64,000 nt of DNA from Myxococcales bacterium (GTDB taxonomy: Bacteria; Myxococcota_A; Polyangia; Polyangiales; Polyangiaceae), in assembly GCA_004193285.1 (NCBI GenBank), contig SECP01000044.1, positions 1-64,000 of the forward strand, written 5' to 3'. Shown in pieces: positions 44,116-53,344 of this stretch; position 1 is the stretch's first letter; each line of letters opens with the position of its first letter. The notes below the pieces were generated by a model. That model was not told the DNA's origin and ran no database searches. It saw nothing but the letters and a program-made list of their open reading frames with translations. Made by a program: the position numbers and the translations under genes.

Positions 44116-45771
44116 ATGGGCTCAGTCTTTCAACGCTCAGGGTCGAGCCGTATGAACCGCGTGTCTCAACGTCATCTTTTGGCAGTCGGCGTCCTCGCTC
44201 TGGTCGCGCTCGTGGTGGTGCTCATCTTGGGCGTCGAGCAGAAGACGATCGTTGCCGCCCTTCTCTACTGCCTCATCGCCAGCTACCTGGTGCTCACGGC
44301 CGGTGGGGACGGCAACACCACCGAGCTGGTGGAGGGCATCTCCAGCGCCGTGCGCCGCATGTTGGACGGCCGCAAGCCGGAACCCCCTCGCGAGGCCCCG
44401 CCGGCCCTGGTGCGCTTGTACGAGGAGCTGTCGGACGCTCACGACGCGCTGAAGCAAGCGCGCGAGGGCGGCGTGGACAAAGAAGAGCTGTCGGAAGCAG
44501 CCGGTAACCTCAGCGCCGCGCTCCGCTCTTTGACCGACGGCGTCGCGCAGCAGCTGAACGCCAGCGACGAGACCGCCCGCTACATCAAGGAGATGACCAG
44601 CTCGCAGCGCGAGATCGCGGAGCACGTCGAGGTGCTCGCTACCTCCGCCGAGGAGTCCAGCTCCAGCGTCATCCAGATGACCGCCACCAACGAGCAGGTG
44701 GCCGGCAACATCGCAGACCTGGCGACGAGCGTCCGGGAGACGGTCGCCTCCATCGAGGAGATGGCGTACTCCATCAAAGAGGTCGCCAAGAACGTCGACG
44801 CGCTCTCGCTCACGGCCGAAGAGACCAGCTCCAGCATGAACGAGATGGACGTCTCGATCGACCAGGTGCAGTCGAACGCGAACGAGACCGCGCGCCTCTC
44901 CGAAGAGGTGGCGCAGGACGCCGAGCGCGGCGCCGAGGCCATCCTCAAGACCATTGGCGAGATCTACCGCATCAAAGAGAGCAGCCAGGAAGCGGTCGCG
45001 GTGATCAGCAACCTAGGCTCGCGCATCGACGCGATCGGCCAGATCCTGAACGTCATCGACGACGTTGCGGAGCAAACCAACCTGCTCGCGCTGAACGCGG
45101 CCATCATCGCCGCCCAGGCCGGCGAGCACGGCAAAGGCTTCGCGGTCGTGGCCGACGAGATCAAGGACCTCGCCGAGCGCGCGGGCGCCAGCACCAAAGA
45201 GATCGCCGACCTCATCAAGACGATTCAGAGCGAATCCAAGAACGCCATCCTCGCGGTGGAGCGCGGCGCTCAAAACGTCGACCGCGGCGTGGAGGTCTCC
45301 AACGAAGCCGAGCGCGCGCTCAAGAAGATCCTGGAGTCTTCGCAGAAGAGCACCAACATGGTGCGCGCGATCGCCCGCGCCACCGTGGAGCAGGCGAAGG
45401 GCAGCAAGCAGGTCACGGACGCGATCGGGCGCATCGCCGCTACCGTGCAGCAAATCGCCGCCGCCACCGCCCAGCAAGCGCGCGGCTCCGAGCTCATCAT
45501 GAAGAGCGGCGAGAAGATGCGCACCATCTCCCAGCAGGTGGAGCGCTCGAGCCAGGAGCAATCCCGCGGCAGCCGCCAGATCACCCAGGCCATGGAGAGC
45601 ATCAACAGCCTGGCCGGTCACCTCAACTCCGCGCAGCGCACCCAAACCCGCGGGTCCGAGCGTGCGCTCAGCGCGGCCATGCAGATCGAAGAAGCGGCAC
45701 GCAAGCAGGACGGCGCGCTGCGCGAAATCACCGGGCATACGGACCGCGTGCGTCGCTCCGTCGGCAGCTGA
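44116..45771 (+). CDS. Methyl-accepting chemotaxis protein lacking a large periplasmic domain
   Basis: The 551-residue protein has two membrane helices near the N-terminus (LLAVGVLALVALVVVLILGV at 21-40 and TIVAALLYCLIASYLVLTAG at 44-63) with almost nothing between them, so it senses the cytoplasm or the membrane itself. A long helical region then leads into the MCP signalling hairpin. Its tip reads DDVAEQTNLLALNAAIIAAQAG followed by GKGFAVVADEIKDLAERAG, which is canonical except for I and Q where most have E and R. ATG 44152 is an alternative start. No che genes are nearby. Confidence 0.9.
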   Translation: MGSVFQRSGSSRMNRVSQRHLLAVGVLALVALVVVLILGVEQKTIVAALLYCLIASYLVLTAGGDGNTTELVEGISSAVRRMLDGRKPEPPREAPPALVRLYEELSDAHDALKQAREGGVDKEELSEAAGNLSAALRSLTDGVAQQLNASDETARYIKEMTSSQREIAEHVEVLATSAEESSSSVIQMTATNEQVAGNIADLATSVRETVASIEEMAYSIKEVAKNVDALSLTAEETSSSMNEMDVSIDQVQSNANETARLSEEVAQDAERGAEAILKTIGEIYRIKESSQEAVAVISNLGSRIDAIGQILNVIDDVAEQTNLLALNAAIIAAQAGEHGKGFAVVADEIKDLAERAGASTKEIADLIKTIQSESKNAILAVERGAQNVDRGVEVSNEAERALKKILESSQKSTNMVRAIARATVEQAKGSKQVTDAIGRIAATVQQIAAATAQQARGSELIMKSGEKMRTISQQVERSSQEQSRGSRQITQAMESINSLAGHLNSAQRTQTRGSERALSAAMQIEEAARKQDGALREITGHTDRVRRSVGS

Positions 45772-45907
45772 GCGCGCCGCCTCTCGGGGTGCTGACGTCC
45801 GCGCCGCCGGGTGTGTGCCAAGTGTGTCAGCGGCCCGACCCGCCTGCCGCGGAAATGGGCCTTTTTCGTGGGCTCTCGGTGGCACGAAAGCTGCTGACCT
45901 CGCTGGT

Positions 45908-46897
45908 ATGAAGCGCATCCTCGGGTTACTCGGCGGCGCCGCGCTGTGCGCGCACTCAGCGGCTGCGCTGGCCTGCGGCGCGACGAATGAACCGTTCTAC
46001 GTGCGGAGCGAGCAGGGCCCGACCGGCGGAGACGTGCCTCTCAACGCGCCGCTCGTCGTGGAGCTCACGGAGAGCACGGACGGTCCTGCCGAGCCCCACC
46101 TGAGCCCACGGCTCACGCTGGTCATTCAAGGCAGCGGCGAAGCGGTCGAGCTCGGGCCCGCGGGCAGCGCTCCTCACCTGATGTGGGTACCGGTCGAATC
46201 GCTCTCCCCGAGCACGACTTACGAGGCTCGGTTCAACTCCGGCTACGAGGGTGAGCCGGACCACTCGTGGGAATTCACGACCGGTCGGGAGCGCCAGGCG
46301 CCCCTCTCACTCGAGGGCAAGCTCGAGGTGACCTTGGAGACGGCCATGGAGCCATCCATCGTGTGCCCTCCCAACCGGTGCGTTTGCAACGTCAACGACT
46401 GCCTCGCTGCCTGCCGGAGCGGAGCTCCCACCCCCGTCACGCGGGCCCGAGTGAAGCTGCCGCGGGCGCTGAGCGGCTTTGGGCGCCGCGCCGCAACCGT
46501 GTGGCTCACCGACGGTACGCCCTACGATTTTGCGGAGTCGACCAAAGGCGGGCCGGACTCCGAGCCTCACGAGGTTTCGCTCGGCGAATACGCCACCTTC
46601 GACGACGACGGCAATGCTCAAGACGTGCGAATTACGGTGCCCGAGGAAGCGGCGCCGTACCGCCCTTGCTTCGCGCTTCGGGTGAGCGACGACCGAGGCG
46701 ATTCGGTCGAAGACTCGCTGTGTCTGAGCGAAGCTTTTCCCCTCGCCGACGAGCCGGCGCCCGCCACCGGGCAAGAGGAGGCACAGGAGCCATCCACCAC
46801 CAGCTCCGCTTGCAGCTTCGGAATTGCGAGCTCGCCCAGCTCGCAGGTGGCGCTCGCTCTGCTCGGCCTGCTCACGCTCGTCCGGCGCCGTCGGTAG
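45908..46897 (+). CDS. Secreted protein with MYXO-CTERM-like sorting tail
   Basis: The ATG at 45908 starts a signal peptide (RILGLLGGAALCAHSAAALA) in a 329-residue protein. The mature part begins with an Ig-like region (PLNAPLVVELTESTDG; TTYEARFNSGYEG) and has a cysteine cluster in the middle (CPPNRCVCNVNDCLAAC). The C-terminus is a Ser/Cys stretch with a Cys near 302, a hydrophobic helix (VALALLGLLTLV) and a final RRRR. That Cys-helix-Arg cluster is the MYXO-CTERM form of sorting signal, processed by a rhombosortase-like system. This supports a myxobacterial host and a cell-surface destination. Confidence 0.8.
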   Translation: MKRILGLLGGAALCAHSAAALACGATNEPFYVRSEQGPTGGDVPLNAPLVVELTESTDGPAEPHLSPRLTLVIQGSGEAVELGPAGSAPHLMWVPVESLSPSTTYEARFNSGYEGEPDHSWEFTTGRERQAPLSLEGKLEVTLETAMEPSIVCPPNRCVCNVNDCLAACRSGAPTPVTRARVKLPRALSGFGRRAATVWLTDGTPYDFAESTKGGPDSEPHEVSLGEYATFDDDGNAQDVRITVPEEAAPYRPCFALRVSDDRGDSVEDSLCLSEAFPLADEPAPATGQEEAQEPSTTSSACSFGIASSPSSQVALALLGLLTLVRRRR

Positions 46898-46943
46898 AGG
46901 CGCAGGCGCCGCGCCGCTCTTCAGGAACGAGCCGAACCGCGAC

Positions 46944-48548
46944 TCACGGGCTCGAGCCGCAGCGCCCCGTACCCGGCGTGCGCGCGATGACTTGGTAGTC
47001 GCCCACGTCGATGTCGAAGGGCACGGTCACGCGGCCCTCGAGCGCGCCGCTTTCGTCGGTCGGGAACGCGCCGAGCCAGGTCTCCGCCCCCGCGCTATCA
47101 CGCAAGCTGACGTCCACGCGCGAGAACAGGCAGGGCTCGCCCCCGGCCTCGACGCTGCCTTTGAGATGCACGACGCCTCCGCGCACGCTGGACCCTTGCT
47201 GCAACTTCAGCTGGACGGTCGCGTGGGGTCGATCATCCCCGGCTGCCGAGAGCGGTGCGGGGTCCGCGCCGGCGCTGGCGCTCGGCGACGGCGGGGGGGC
47301 GGCGCTGGCGGCGGCGCCCGGAGCCGAGCTCGCAGAAGCGGAGCCGGCCGGAGCGGCGCCGGACGGCGGCCCACCCTCCAGCGTTTCCGACAGCATGCCC
47401 TGGCCGGACTCCGAGCCATCCGGCCAGGTGAAGGAGTCCGGAGGGGGACGGTAGAGGTGGTCGGCCGCGCGCGGATCCAGCTCCATGCGCCCCGCCGCTC
47501 CGCCCAGGTCGATGCGATGAAAGCGAACGCCGTCGTACACCTCCACCCAAGCGTGGGCTTCGTTTCGGACCATGCGCGTCGGGATACCGAGGCCCAGCGC
47601 GGTGACCATGAACGCGTACGCTCGGTGCCGGCACACTCCCTTTCGCGAAAGTGACAGCTCCACGTACAGCTGCGCGCCGCGCGTGGCCTTGGGGGTCGCC
47701 TCGGAAGGGCCGAAGCTACGAAAGTAGCCGACGAGCGCGGCCGTTACCTGGCGCGGCGACTGACGCTGCGACACGCCGATTTCCCGGGCGATGTCCAGCG
47801 CAGCGCCGCGAACCGCCGGCGGCAGCGGCGGCAGCTTCTGCAGCAGCTCCCCCCAGGTGGCGTCGGCGAGCTCCGTACCGAAGGCGGCGCGGGGCGCGGC
47901 CAGCTGCATGATGAGCCGCACGCGGCGACGCGCGTCGCCCACCATGAACCAATTGTCAGCGCGGTCACGCTCGAGCGTGAACGGTACCTCGGGATCCGTG
48001 CGCGCCACGAGCGCGCGGGAGCCCGGCGCGACGCTGGGGATCCGCACTGGCATGCCCGGCGCTACGTCCACGAACAAATCCGCGTAAAATTGGTCGTCCG
48101 CCGGCCCCGGCTTGCCGCCAATCTCGAGCTTGCTCAGCGACTTGTCGAACACGGTGAGCTCGAAGCTCTCGTCCACCGAATCGTACGCGTAGAGCCGCTT
48201 GAAGGGCGCGACGGCAGGGGTGAACGGCTCGTCGTACGCGACCGAGTCCGGCCGCGTCGTGTCGCGATCCACACGGAAGCTCGCGTCGATGCTGTCCGGC
48301 GTCGCGTTGCCGCCGTACGCGTGCTCGCCCTTCGGCTTGCGCCCGGTGGACTCCGGCGCGGGCACCACGCCGCTCGGCGTGTCCAGCGCGGCCGGCATCG
48401 CGCCGTCTTGGGTCGTGGCGGAGAACGCGACGTCCTCCGCGGGGTTGGGCTCGATGTACTCGTGCAGCATCGGCGTTTGCGCGAGCGCGGTCACGGTCAC
48501 GCTCCACAGCGCAACCGACAGCCAACGCAGAGGGCGACGACGGAGCAT
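46944..48548 (-). CDS. Exported transglutaminase-like (cysteine peptidase fold) protein
   Basis: The 534-residue protein has a signal peptide (LRWLSVALWSVTVTALAQ). After a beta-rich region of about 250 residues comes a transglutaminase-core domain: SLSRKGVCRHRAYAFMVTAL with Cys306, NEAHAWVEVYDG with His332, and FHRIDLGG with Asp347. The Cys-His-Asp triad and spacing are intact, so it could be an active amidase, peptidase or transpeptidase in the periplasm. An Ala/Ser/Pro linker and a final beta domain follow. It is convergent with the MYXO-CTERM protein gene, with 46 bp between the stops. Confidence 0.87.
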   Translation of the reverse strand: MLRRRPLRWLSVALWSVTVTALAQTPMLHEYIEPNPAEDVAFSATTQDGAMPAALDTPSGVVPAPESTGRKPKGEHAYGGNATPDSIDASFRVDRDTTRPDSVAYDEPFTPAVAPFKRLYAYDSVDESFELTVFDKSLSKLEIGGKPGPADDQFYADLFVDVAPGMPVRIPSVAPGSRALVARTDPEVPFTLERDRADNWFMVGDARRRVRLIMQLAAPRAAFGTELADATWGELLQKLPPLPPAVRGAALDIAREIGVSQRQSPRQVTAALVGYFRSFGPSEATPKATRGAQLYVELSLSRKGVCRHRAYAFMVTALGLGIPTRMVRNEAHAWVEVYDGVRFHRIDLGGAAGRMELDPRAADHLYRPPPDSFTWPDGSESGQGMLSETLEGGPPSGAAPAGSASASSAPGAAASAAPPPSPSASAGADPAPLSAAGDDRPHATVQLKLQQGSSVRGGVVHLKGSVEAGGEPCLFSRVDVSLRDSAGAETWLGAFPTDESGALEGRVTVPFDIDVGDYQVIARTPGTGRCGSSP

Positions 48549-48575
48549 CGAAGGTTCGGCGAGCCTAGCACGAGG

Positions 48576-48815
48576 CTACGGCGGCACCCGCCAGCTCCCG
48601 TCTACCCAGACGTAGCGCACCGCCTCCCAGTGCCAGTAGCCGCAGGACCAGACCGCGTTCGGCGCCGGCGGCTTGCCCTTGGGCTCACAAGGCTCGTCCG
48701 TCGGCCGCTCCCGAGCTTCCGCCGAAGAAATCCGCTGCTCGCGCTGCGTCGCGCAGCCAGCCGCTACCGCGGCGCCCGTGGCGAAGAGCAACAGGAATAC
48801 CGACGGCCGGAGCAT
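48576..48815 (-). CDS. Small YXWV-repeat lipoprotein
   Basis: The start at 48815 gives a 79-residue lipoprotein (MLRPSVFLLLFATGAAVAAGC, Cys21). The short mature part ends CGYWHWEAVRYVWVDGSWRVPP, matching the YXWGXW-type repeat lipoproteins whose C-termini carry Trp-rich strands. The longer reading from 48872 is unlikely because it adds a non-signal leader. It precedes the transglutaminase-like gene by 27 nt on the same strand and may be co-transcribed. Its role is unknown. Confidence 0.72.
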   Translation of the reverse strand: MLRPSVFLLLFATGAAVAAGCATQREQRISSAEARERPTDEPCEPKGKPPAPNAVWSCGYWHWEAVRYVWVDGSWRVPP

Positions 48816-48889
48816 CGCGCCACGGCGACTATGGCAGCTTTCGAGCGCCGTGTCTTTCCGGGCGAGAACCACTATCCTTCGCTCTGCCG

Positions 48890-50026
48890 ATGACCACGCT
48901 CGAAGCTCAGCTCGACTCGCTCCCCGCCGACGTGAAGAAGCTCCTCACCGACTTCGGCTTCAACGCCGCGCGCCTCGTCTCGCTCGCCAAGCCGCTCCAA
49001 ACTGGCGTGGCGGCGGACAACCTCGTGAAGGGCAAGATCACGCCTCCCACCCTGGAGGACGTGGTGCAGCTCCCGCCCGAAGGCAGCGCAGAGCACACGC
49101 GCCTCACGGAGCTCGGGCAGGCCGCGCTCGCCCGCGGCGAGTACGCGCTCGTCGTGCTCGCGGGCGGCATGGCAACGCGCATGGGCGGCGTCGTGAAAGC
49201 CCTCGTGGACGCGGTGCCCGGTAAGTCTTTCTTGGATCTGCGCCTCCGCGAGGTGGAAGTCATCCGCGAGCGCTACGGCAAGCAGCCTCCGCTTTGGCTG
49301 ATGACGAGCGCCTCCACCGACGAAAAAATCAAAGCCGCGCTGGGCGATCGCCGCCGCGGCGACGAGGTCGCCACGTTCGTCCAGGAGCTCTCGTTGCGAC
49401 TCACCCCGAAGGGTGACCTCTTCCTGGGTGCGGACGGGCGCCCCAGCGAGCACGCGCCGGGCCATGGGGACTTGCCGGACGCGCTGAAGCGAAGCGGCTT
49501 GCTCGAGCGCTTCGTCGCGCAGGGCGGCAAAACCCTGATGATGACGAACGTCGACAACCTGGGCGGCACGCTGGACCCTGCCGTCCTCGGCTTTCATCTC
49601 TCCCACGGGCTGCCCGTCACCTCCGAGGTGGTCGACAAGCTGGGCTCGGATCGCGGCGGCATCCCCGTCCGCGTGGACGACAAGCCCTGCGTGCTGGAGG
49701 AGTTCCGCATCCCGCCCAGCTTCGACCCGGCGAGCGTGCGCGTCTTCAACACCAACGTGTTCCACTTCGACGCCAAGGCCCTGCTGGAGCTGGACATGCC
49801 GTGGACCTTCTTCACCGTGACCAAAAAGGTCGAAGGCCAGCCCGTCATTCAATTCGAGCGGCTGATCAACGAAGTTACCTCGGCCCTGCCCACCAAGTAC
49901 CTGCACCTGCCGCGCACCGGCAATCACTCGCGCTTTCTCCCCGTCAAAGACAACGAAGAGCTCGCCGCCCGCGTCCCGGAGATTCAGGCCATCGCGAAGT
50001 CGCACGGCTGGCTCTCGAGCGAGTAG
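48890..50026 (+). CDS. UTP--sugar-1-phosphate uridylyltransferase (UDPGP family)
   Basis: The 378-residue protein belongs to the UDPGP family of eukaryotic-type sugar pyrophosphorylases. The nucleotide loop is LAGGMATRMGG (about 87-97). The later motifs are PLWLMTSASTDE, FLGADGRPSEHAPGHGD and TLMMTNVDNLGGTLDP, the last carrying the metal-binding DN. The usual lysine-containing segment appears as TTKYLHLPRTG-like sequence near the end. It makes UDP-glucose or UDP-GlcNAc for envelope or exopolysaccharide synthesis; the sugar cannot be fixed by eye. It is convergent with the siderophore-interacting protein gene. Confidence 0.85.
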   Translation: MTTLEAQLDSLPADVKKLLTDFGFNAARLVSLAKPLQTGVAADNLVKGKITPPTLEDVVQLPPEGSAEHTRLTELGQAALARGEYALVVLAGGMATRMGGVVKALVDAVPGKSFLDLRLREVEVIRERYGKQPPLWLMTSASTDEKIKAALGDRRRGDEVATFVQELSLRLTPKGDLFLGADGRPSEHAPGHGDLPDALKRSGLLERFVAQGGKTLMMTNVDNLGGTLDPAVLGFHLSHGLPVTSEVVDKLGSDRGGIPVRVDDKPCVLEEFRIPPSFDPASVRVFNTNVFHFDAKALLELDMPWTFFTVTKKVEGQPVIQFERLINEVTSALPTKYLHLPRTGNHSRFLPVKDNEELAARVPEIQAIAKSHGWLSSE

Positions 50027-50805
50027 ACACTGGCGGGGGCGCGGTGAGAGCCGGCCCCCTTCAGTCCTCGATGCGCTCGTGCGCGTCTGCCTCCCCCGCG
50101 TTTCCAATAGGCAGCGGCCTTGGTCCAGGCCGCCGGGTGCTGGCGCTCCTTCACGATGTGGTCGCGCAGCGCGCGAGCGAGACCGCTTTCGCCGGCTATC
50201 CAAACGAGCCCGTCACCGGGCGGGAACGTGAGCCTGGCCACCGCATCCACGAGCAACCGCGCGTCTCCTTCCGCTCGACCGCGGTGGAGCCAAAGCGGCG
50301 ACCACTGGGCACGGGTCTCGAAGCGCTGCTCGTCTTCCGTGGCGTGTACGGCCACGATGGTCGTCACCGGCACCCCGGGTCGCAGCTCTTCCACGCGCCG
50401 GCCGATCGCCGGCAGCGCCGACTCGTCGCCGACGAGCAAGTACCAGTCGAAATCGTCGGGGATGACGAGCGAGCCGCGCGGCCCTGCCACCTCCAGCCGC
50501 GCCCCGACGCGCGCCTCGCGTGCCCACGAGGAGGCTGGCCCTTGCTCATGGAGCGCAAAGTCCACCACCAAGGTGCGCCGAGCGGCGTCGAAGGAGCGCG
50601 GCGTGAAGTCACGCATCACGGTTCGAGGGCCGTCGGCAAAGAATAGCTTCACGTGATCGTCGGGCGCGTCGCTCAGGAAGTCGTGCAGCTCCGGGGAGCC
50701 GAAGGAGACGCGAGTCATGCGCGGCGAGAGCGCCTCCAAGCGCGTGACCTCGAGACCACGGCGCCGAATTTCGCGTCGCACGCGGCGCACTTCGTGCCGA
50801 GTCAC
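49984..50805 (-). CDS. Siderophore-interacting ferric reductase (SIP family, YqjH-like), apparent 3' frameshift
   Basis: The protein has the SIP FAD/NAD(P)H fold: VMRDFTPRSFDAARRTL with the flavin-binding RxFTPRxFD motif, then VAGPRGSLVIPDDFDWYLLVGDESALPAI, then VWIAGESGLARALRDHIVKE and a C-terminal KAAAYWKRG. It should reduce ferric siderophore complexes in the cytosol to release iron. SIP proteins normally end soon after YWxRG with a segment like EADAHERIED. Here the C-run at 50093-50097 shifts the frame and the reading continues to 49984, overlapping the neighbouring gene. Removing one base restores that ending with a stop at 50061-50063. The gene is coupled to the upstream PadR gene (GTGA) as in E. 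coli yqjI-yqjH. It is probably functional or a sequencing slip. Confidence 0.82.
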   Translation of the reverse strand: MTRHEVRRVRREIRRRGLEVTRLEALSPRMTRVSFGSPELHDFLSDAPDDHVKLFFADGPRTVMRDFTPRSFDAARRTLVVDFALHEQGPASSWAREARVGARLEVAGPRGSLVIPDDFDWYLLVGDESALPAIGRRVEELRPGVPVTTIVAVHATEDEQRFETRAQWSPLWLHRGRAEGDARLLVDAVARLTFPPGDGLVWIAGESGLARALRDHIVKERQHPAAWTKAAAYWKRGGGRRARAHRGLKGAGSHRAPASVYSLESQPCDFAMA

Positions 50806-51473
50806 TTCGCGTCCTTGGCCGGCACGTCCAGCCGCTCGATGCGCTTGGCGGCTTCATCGATGATCTCGGCCACGTCCAGCAGCGCTCGTTTGTCTGCTCC
50901 GCTCGAGAGCCGGTCGTGCAGCACCGCTTTGAGGTTCTGCAAGGCTCGCCAAACTGGCCCGGATTCGAACCAGTTGTTCTCCGCGCCCAGTTGCTTCAGA
51001 CGTTCGAGCGCGAGCTCGGCTTCCGCGCGATGTTCGTTCAAGTGCGCTCGCCCCGCCTCCGTGAGCGCGAACTGTTGCTTGGCGCCTTCCGAAGCGATGG
51101 CTTCCACGTAGCCGAGGTCTTGGAGGAGCGTGAGGGTGGGGTAGATCACGCCTGGGCTCGGCGCGTAGACACCGCCCGTGTGCGACTCCAACTCGCGGAT
51201 GAAGTCGTAACCGTGCCGGGGGTGATCTTCGAGTAGCCGCAGCAGCACGAGCTTCAGCTCGCCCGCCTCGAACATGCGCCGCCGGCCGCCGCCGCGGCCG
51301 CCTCGCTCGCCGAAGATCCCCCCGTGCCCGTGGCCATGACCGTGACCCGGGCCATGGCCGTGCCCATGACCTGGCCCGTGACCGTGACCCGGGAAGCCGC
51401 GCCCTCCGCCAAAACCCCGCGCCGGCCAGCCGTGCGCCACCATACGTCCCAATCGCTCTAGGTCATATCTCAT
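50802..51473 (-). CDS. PadR-family regulator with His-rich N-terminus (YqjI-like)
   Basis: The 223-residue protein has an N-terminal His/Gly tract (about 28-52, alternating GHGH repeats). The PadR winged helix-turn-helix follows (MFEAGELKLVLLRLLEDHPRHGYDFIRELE; YPTLTLLQDLGYVEA; QQFALTEAGRAHL), then a helical C-terminal dimerisation segment. This is the architecture of E. coli YqjI, a PadR regulator that senses nickel or iron through its His-rich end and represses the ferric reductase yqjH. Here the SIP gene follows directly with a GTGA overlap, supporting the same circuit. The ATG at 51473 lies inside a palindrome, so the protein probably represses its own operon. Confidence 0.88.
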   Translation of the reverse strand: MRYDLERLGRMVAHGWPARGFGGGRGFPGHGHGPGHGHGHGPGHGHGHGHGGIFGERGGRGGGRRRMFEAGELKLVLLRLLEDHPRHGYDFIRELESHTGGVYAPSPGVIYPTLTLLQDLGYVEAIASEGAKQQFALTEAGRAHLNEHRAEAELALERLKQLGAENNWFESGPVWRALQNLKAVLHDRLSSGADKRALLDVAEIIDEAAKRIERLDVPAKDAK

Positions 51474-51486
51474 AGTTCTGAGATAT
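51465..51486. promoter_or_regulatory. Palindromic operator of the PadR/SIP operon
   Basis: ATATCTCA (51465-51472) and TGAGATAT (51479-51486) form a perfect 8-bp inverted repeat with a 6-nt spacer. A second small palindrome, AGATATATCT, overlaps its right side (51481-51490). The AT-rich element stands out in GC-rich DNA and covers the ATG of the PadR gene at 51471-51473, so bound regulator would block transcription or translation start. It is probably the PadR self-repression site. Confidence 0.75.
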
Positions 51487-52273
<787 letters not shown>

Positions 52274-53278
52274 ATGTCAGAAATAGCCGAGTCCGAGTTT
52301 CCTGCGCTCTTCGCGCACGGCACCCGTAAAGATTGGGGAGTGGGCGTGCTCTCCGGGGTGCGCGACGGAAAGCGCACGTACCTGTTCGAGGGCGGCGAAG
52401 AGCGAATCATGGGCGGCGGCGCGCTGGACATGATGCGAAAGATCTCCCCGCTGAGCGCGGAGCAGCAGAGCACGCTCGCGCGGCTGACCGCACTGGTCGC
52501 CAAGCGTCATGGCTTGCCGGATCCGTCCAAGGCCGCCGGGCAGATGCTGCTCGAGCAGCTCGCCGGTATGCGCACCTCGTTCCCCAAGGGGTTCACGGAC
52601 CCGGCGTGGCAGAGCGAGCGGCGGGCCGCCACCGTGCGCGGCGCGGTTCAAGCTGCGGCCAAGGAGCAGCTGTCCATGCAGGCGCTGGACGCGTTGCTCA
52701 AAGCGCAGCAGTTCGACGCGCTGTGGGCCACCGTCACGAAGGTGCTCGGGTCGACCGGTTGGGTCGTCGCCGATCAGCTGAAGCCGGTGCCCACGCTCGG
52801 GCTGGGGCTGTTGGCGGGCGCGGTGCGCGAGCTGCTTTACGGGAGCGCCACGCTGGAGCAGCGCGTGGATCGCTTCACCGTCGCTTACGAAACTTCGTTT
52901 CACCGCCCGCCGAAGTGGGAGACGGTCACCGCCATCCTCGCCATCGTCTTCCCGGACGACTACGTGCTGGTAGAGCTGGCCTCGTTCCGCAAGCAGCTGA
53001 AGGCGCTGGGCTCGAGCGGCTCGCTGCCGCAGCGGCCGACGGGCGCTGGCTACTCCCGCTGCGTCAACACCGCCCGCATCGTCGCCGGCAAGCTGACCGA
53101 GCACGGCGAAGTCCCGGCGGACCTGCTGGATGTGCATGATTTCATCCGTCACACGCTCAAGCCCGCGCCGATTGCTCGCCGCGCCAAGCCGGCCGCCAAG
53201 GCCGCGCCGAAGAAGAAGGCCAGCAAGCGTGCGGAGTCTGAAGAGACGTCGGAAGAGTCGATGAGCGAAGCCGACTGA
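52274..53278 (+). CDS. Unknown cytoplasmic protein with Lys/Ala-rich tail
   Basis: The 334-residue protein starts at the ATG at 52274 (a GTG is immediately upstream at 52271). The N-terminus has a small beta-rich part (WGVGVLSGVRDGKRTYLFEGGEE). The middle is helical (LSAEQQSTLARLTALVAKRHG; AKEQLSMQALDALLKAQQFDALWATV) and includes a segment reading YSRCVNTARIVAGKLTEHGE. The last 50 residues are Lys, Ala, Ser and Glu with a KAAPKKKASKR stretch like a histone-H1-type tail, which suggests nucleic-acid binding. There is no signal peptide or membrane helix. I recognise no family. A perfect hairpin follows the stop. Confidence 0.6.
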   Translation: MSEIAESEFPALFAHGTRKDWGVGVLSGVRDGKRTYLFEGGEERIMGGGALDMMRKISPLSAEQQSTLARLTALVAKRHGLPDPSKAAGQMLLEQLAGMRTSFPKGFTDPAWQSERRAATVRGAVQAAAKEQLSMQALDALLKAQQFDALWATVTKVLGSTGWVVADQLKPVPTLGLGLLAGAVRELLYGSATLEQRVDRFTVAYETSFHRPPKWETVTAILAIVFPDDYVLVELASFRKQLKALGSSGSLPQRPTGAGYSRCVNTARIVAGKLTEHGEVPADLLDVHDFIRHTLKPAPIARRAKPAAKAAPKKKASKRAESEETSEESMSEAD

Positions 53279-53286
53279 ACGAGGCG

Positions 53287-53315
53287 GCGAGCGGCGGTGC
53301 TCAGCCGCCGCTCGC
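53287..53315. terminator. Hairpin between convergent genes
   Basis: GCGAGCGGCGG (53287-53297) pairs perfectly with CCGCCGCTCGC (53305-53315) across a 7-nt loop. It lies 8 nt after the stop of the unknown gene and 30 nt before the stop of the convergent CHASE kinase gene. It could terminate transcription from both sides, though no T-tract follows. Confidence 0.6.
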
Positions 53316-53344
53316 TCCGTTCTGCGCAGCGGTACCGAAGGACG

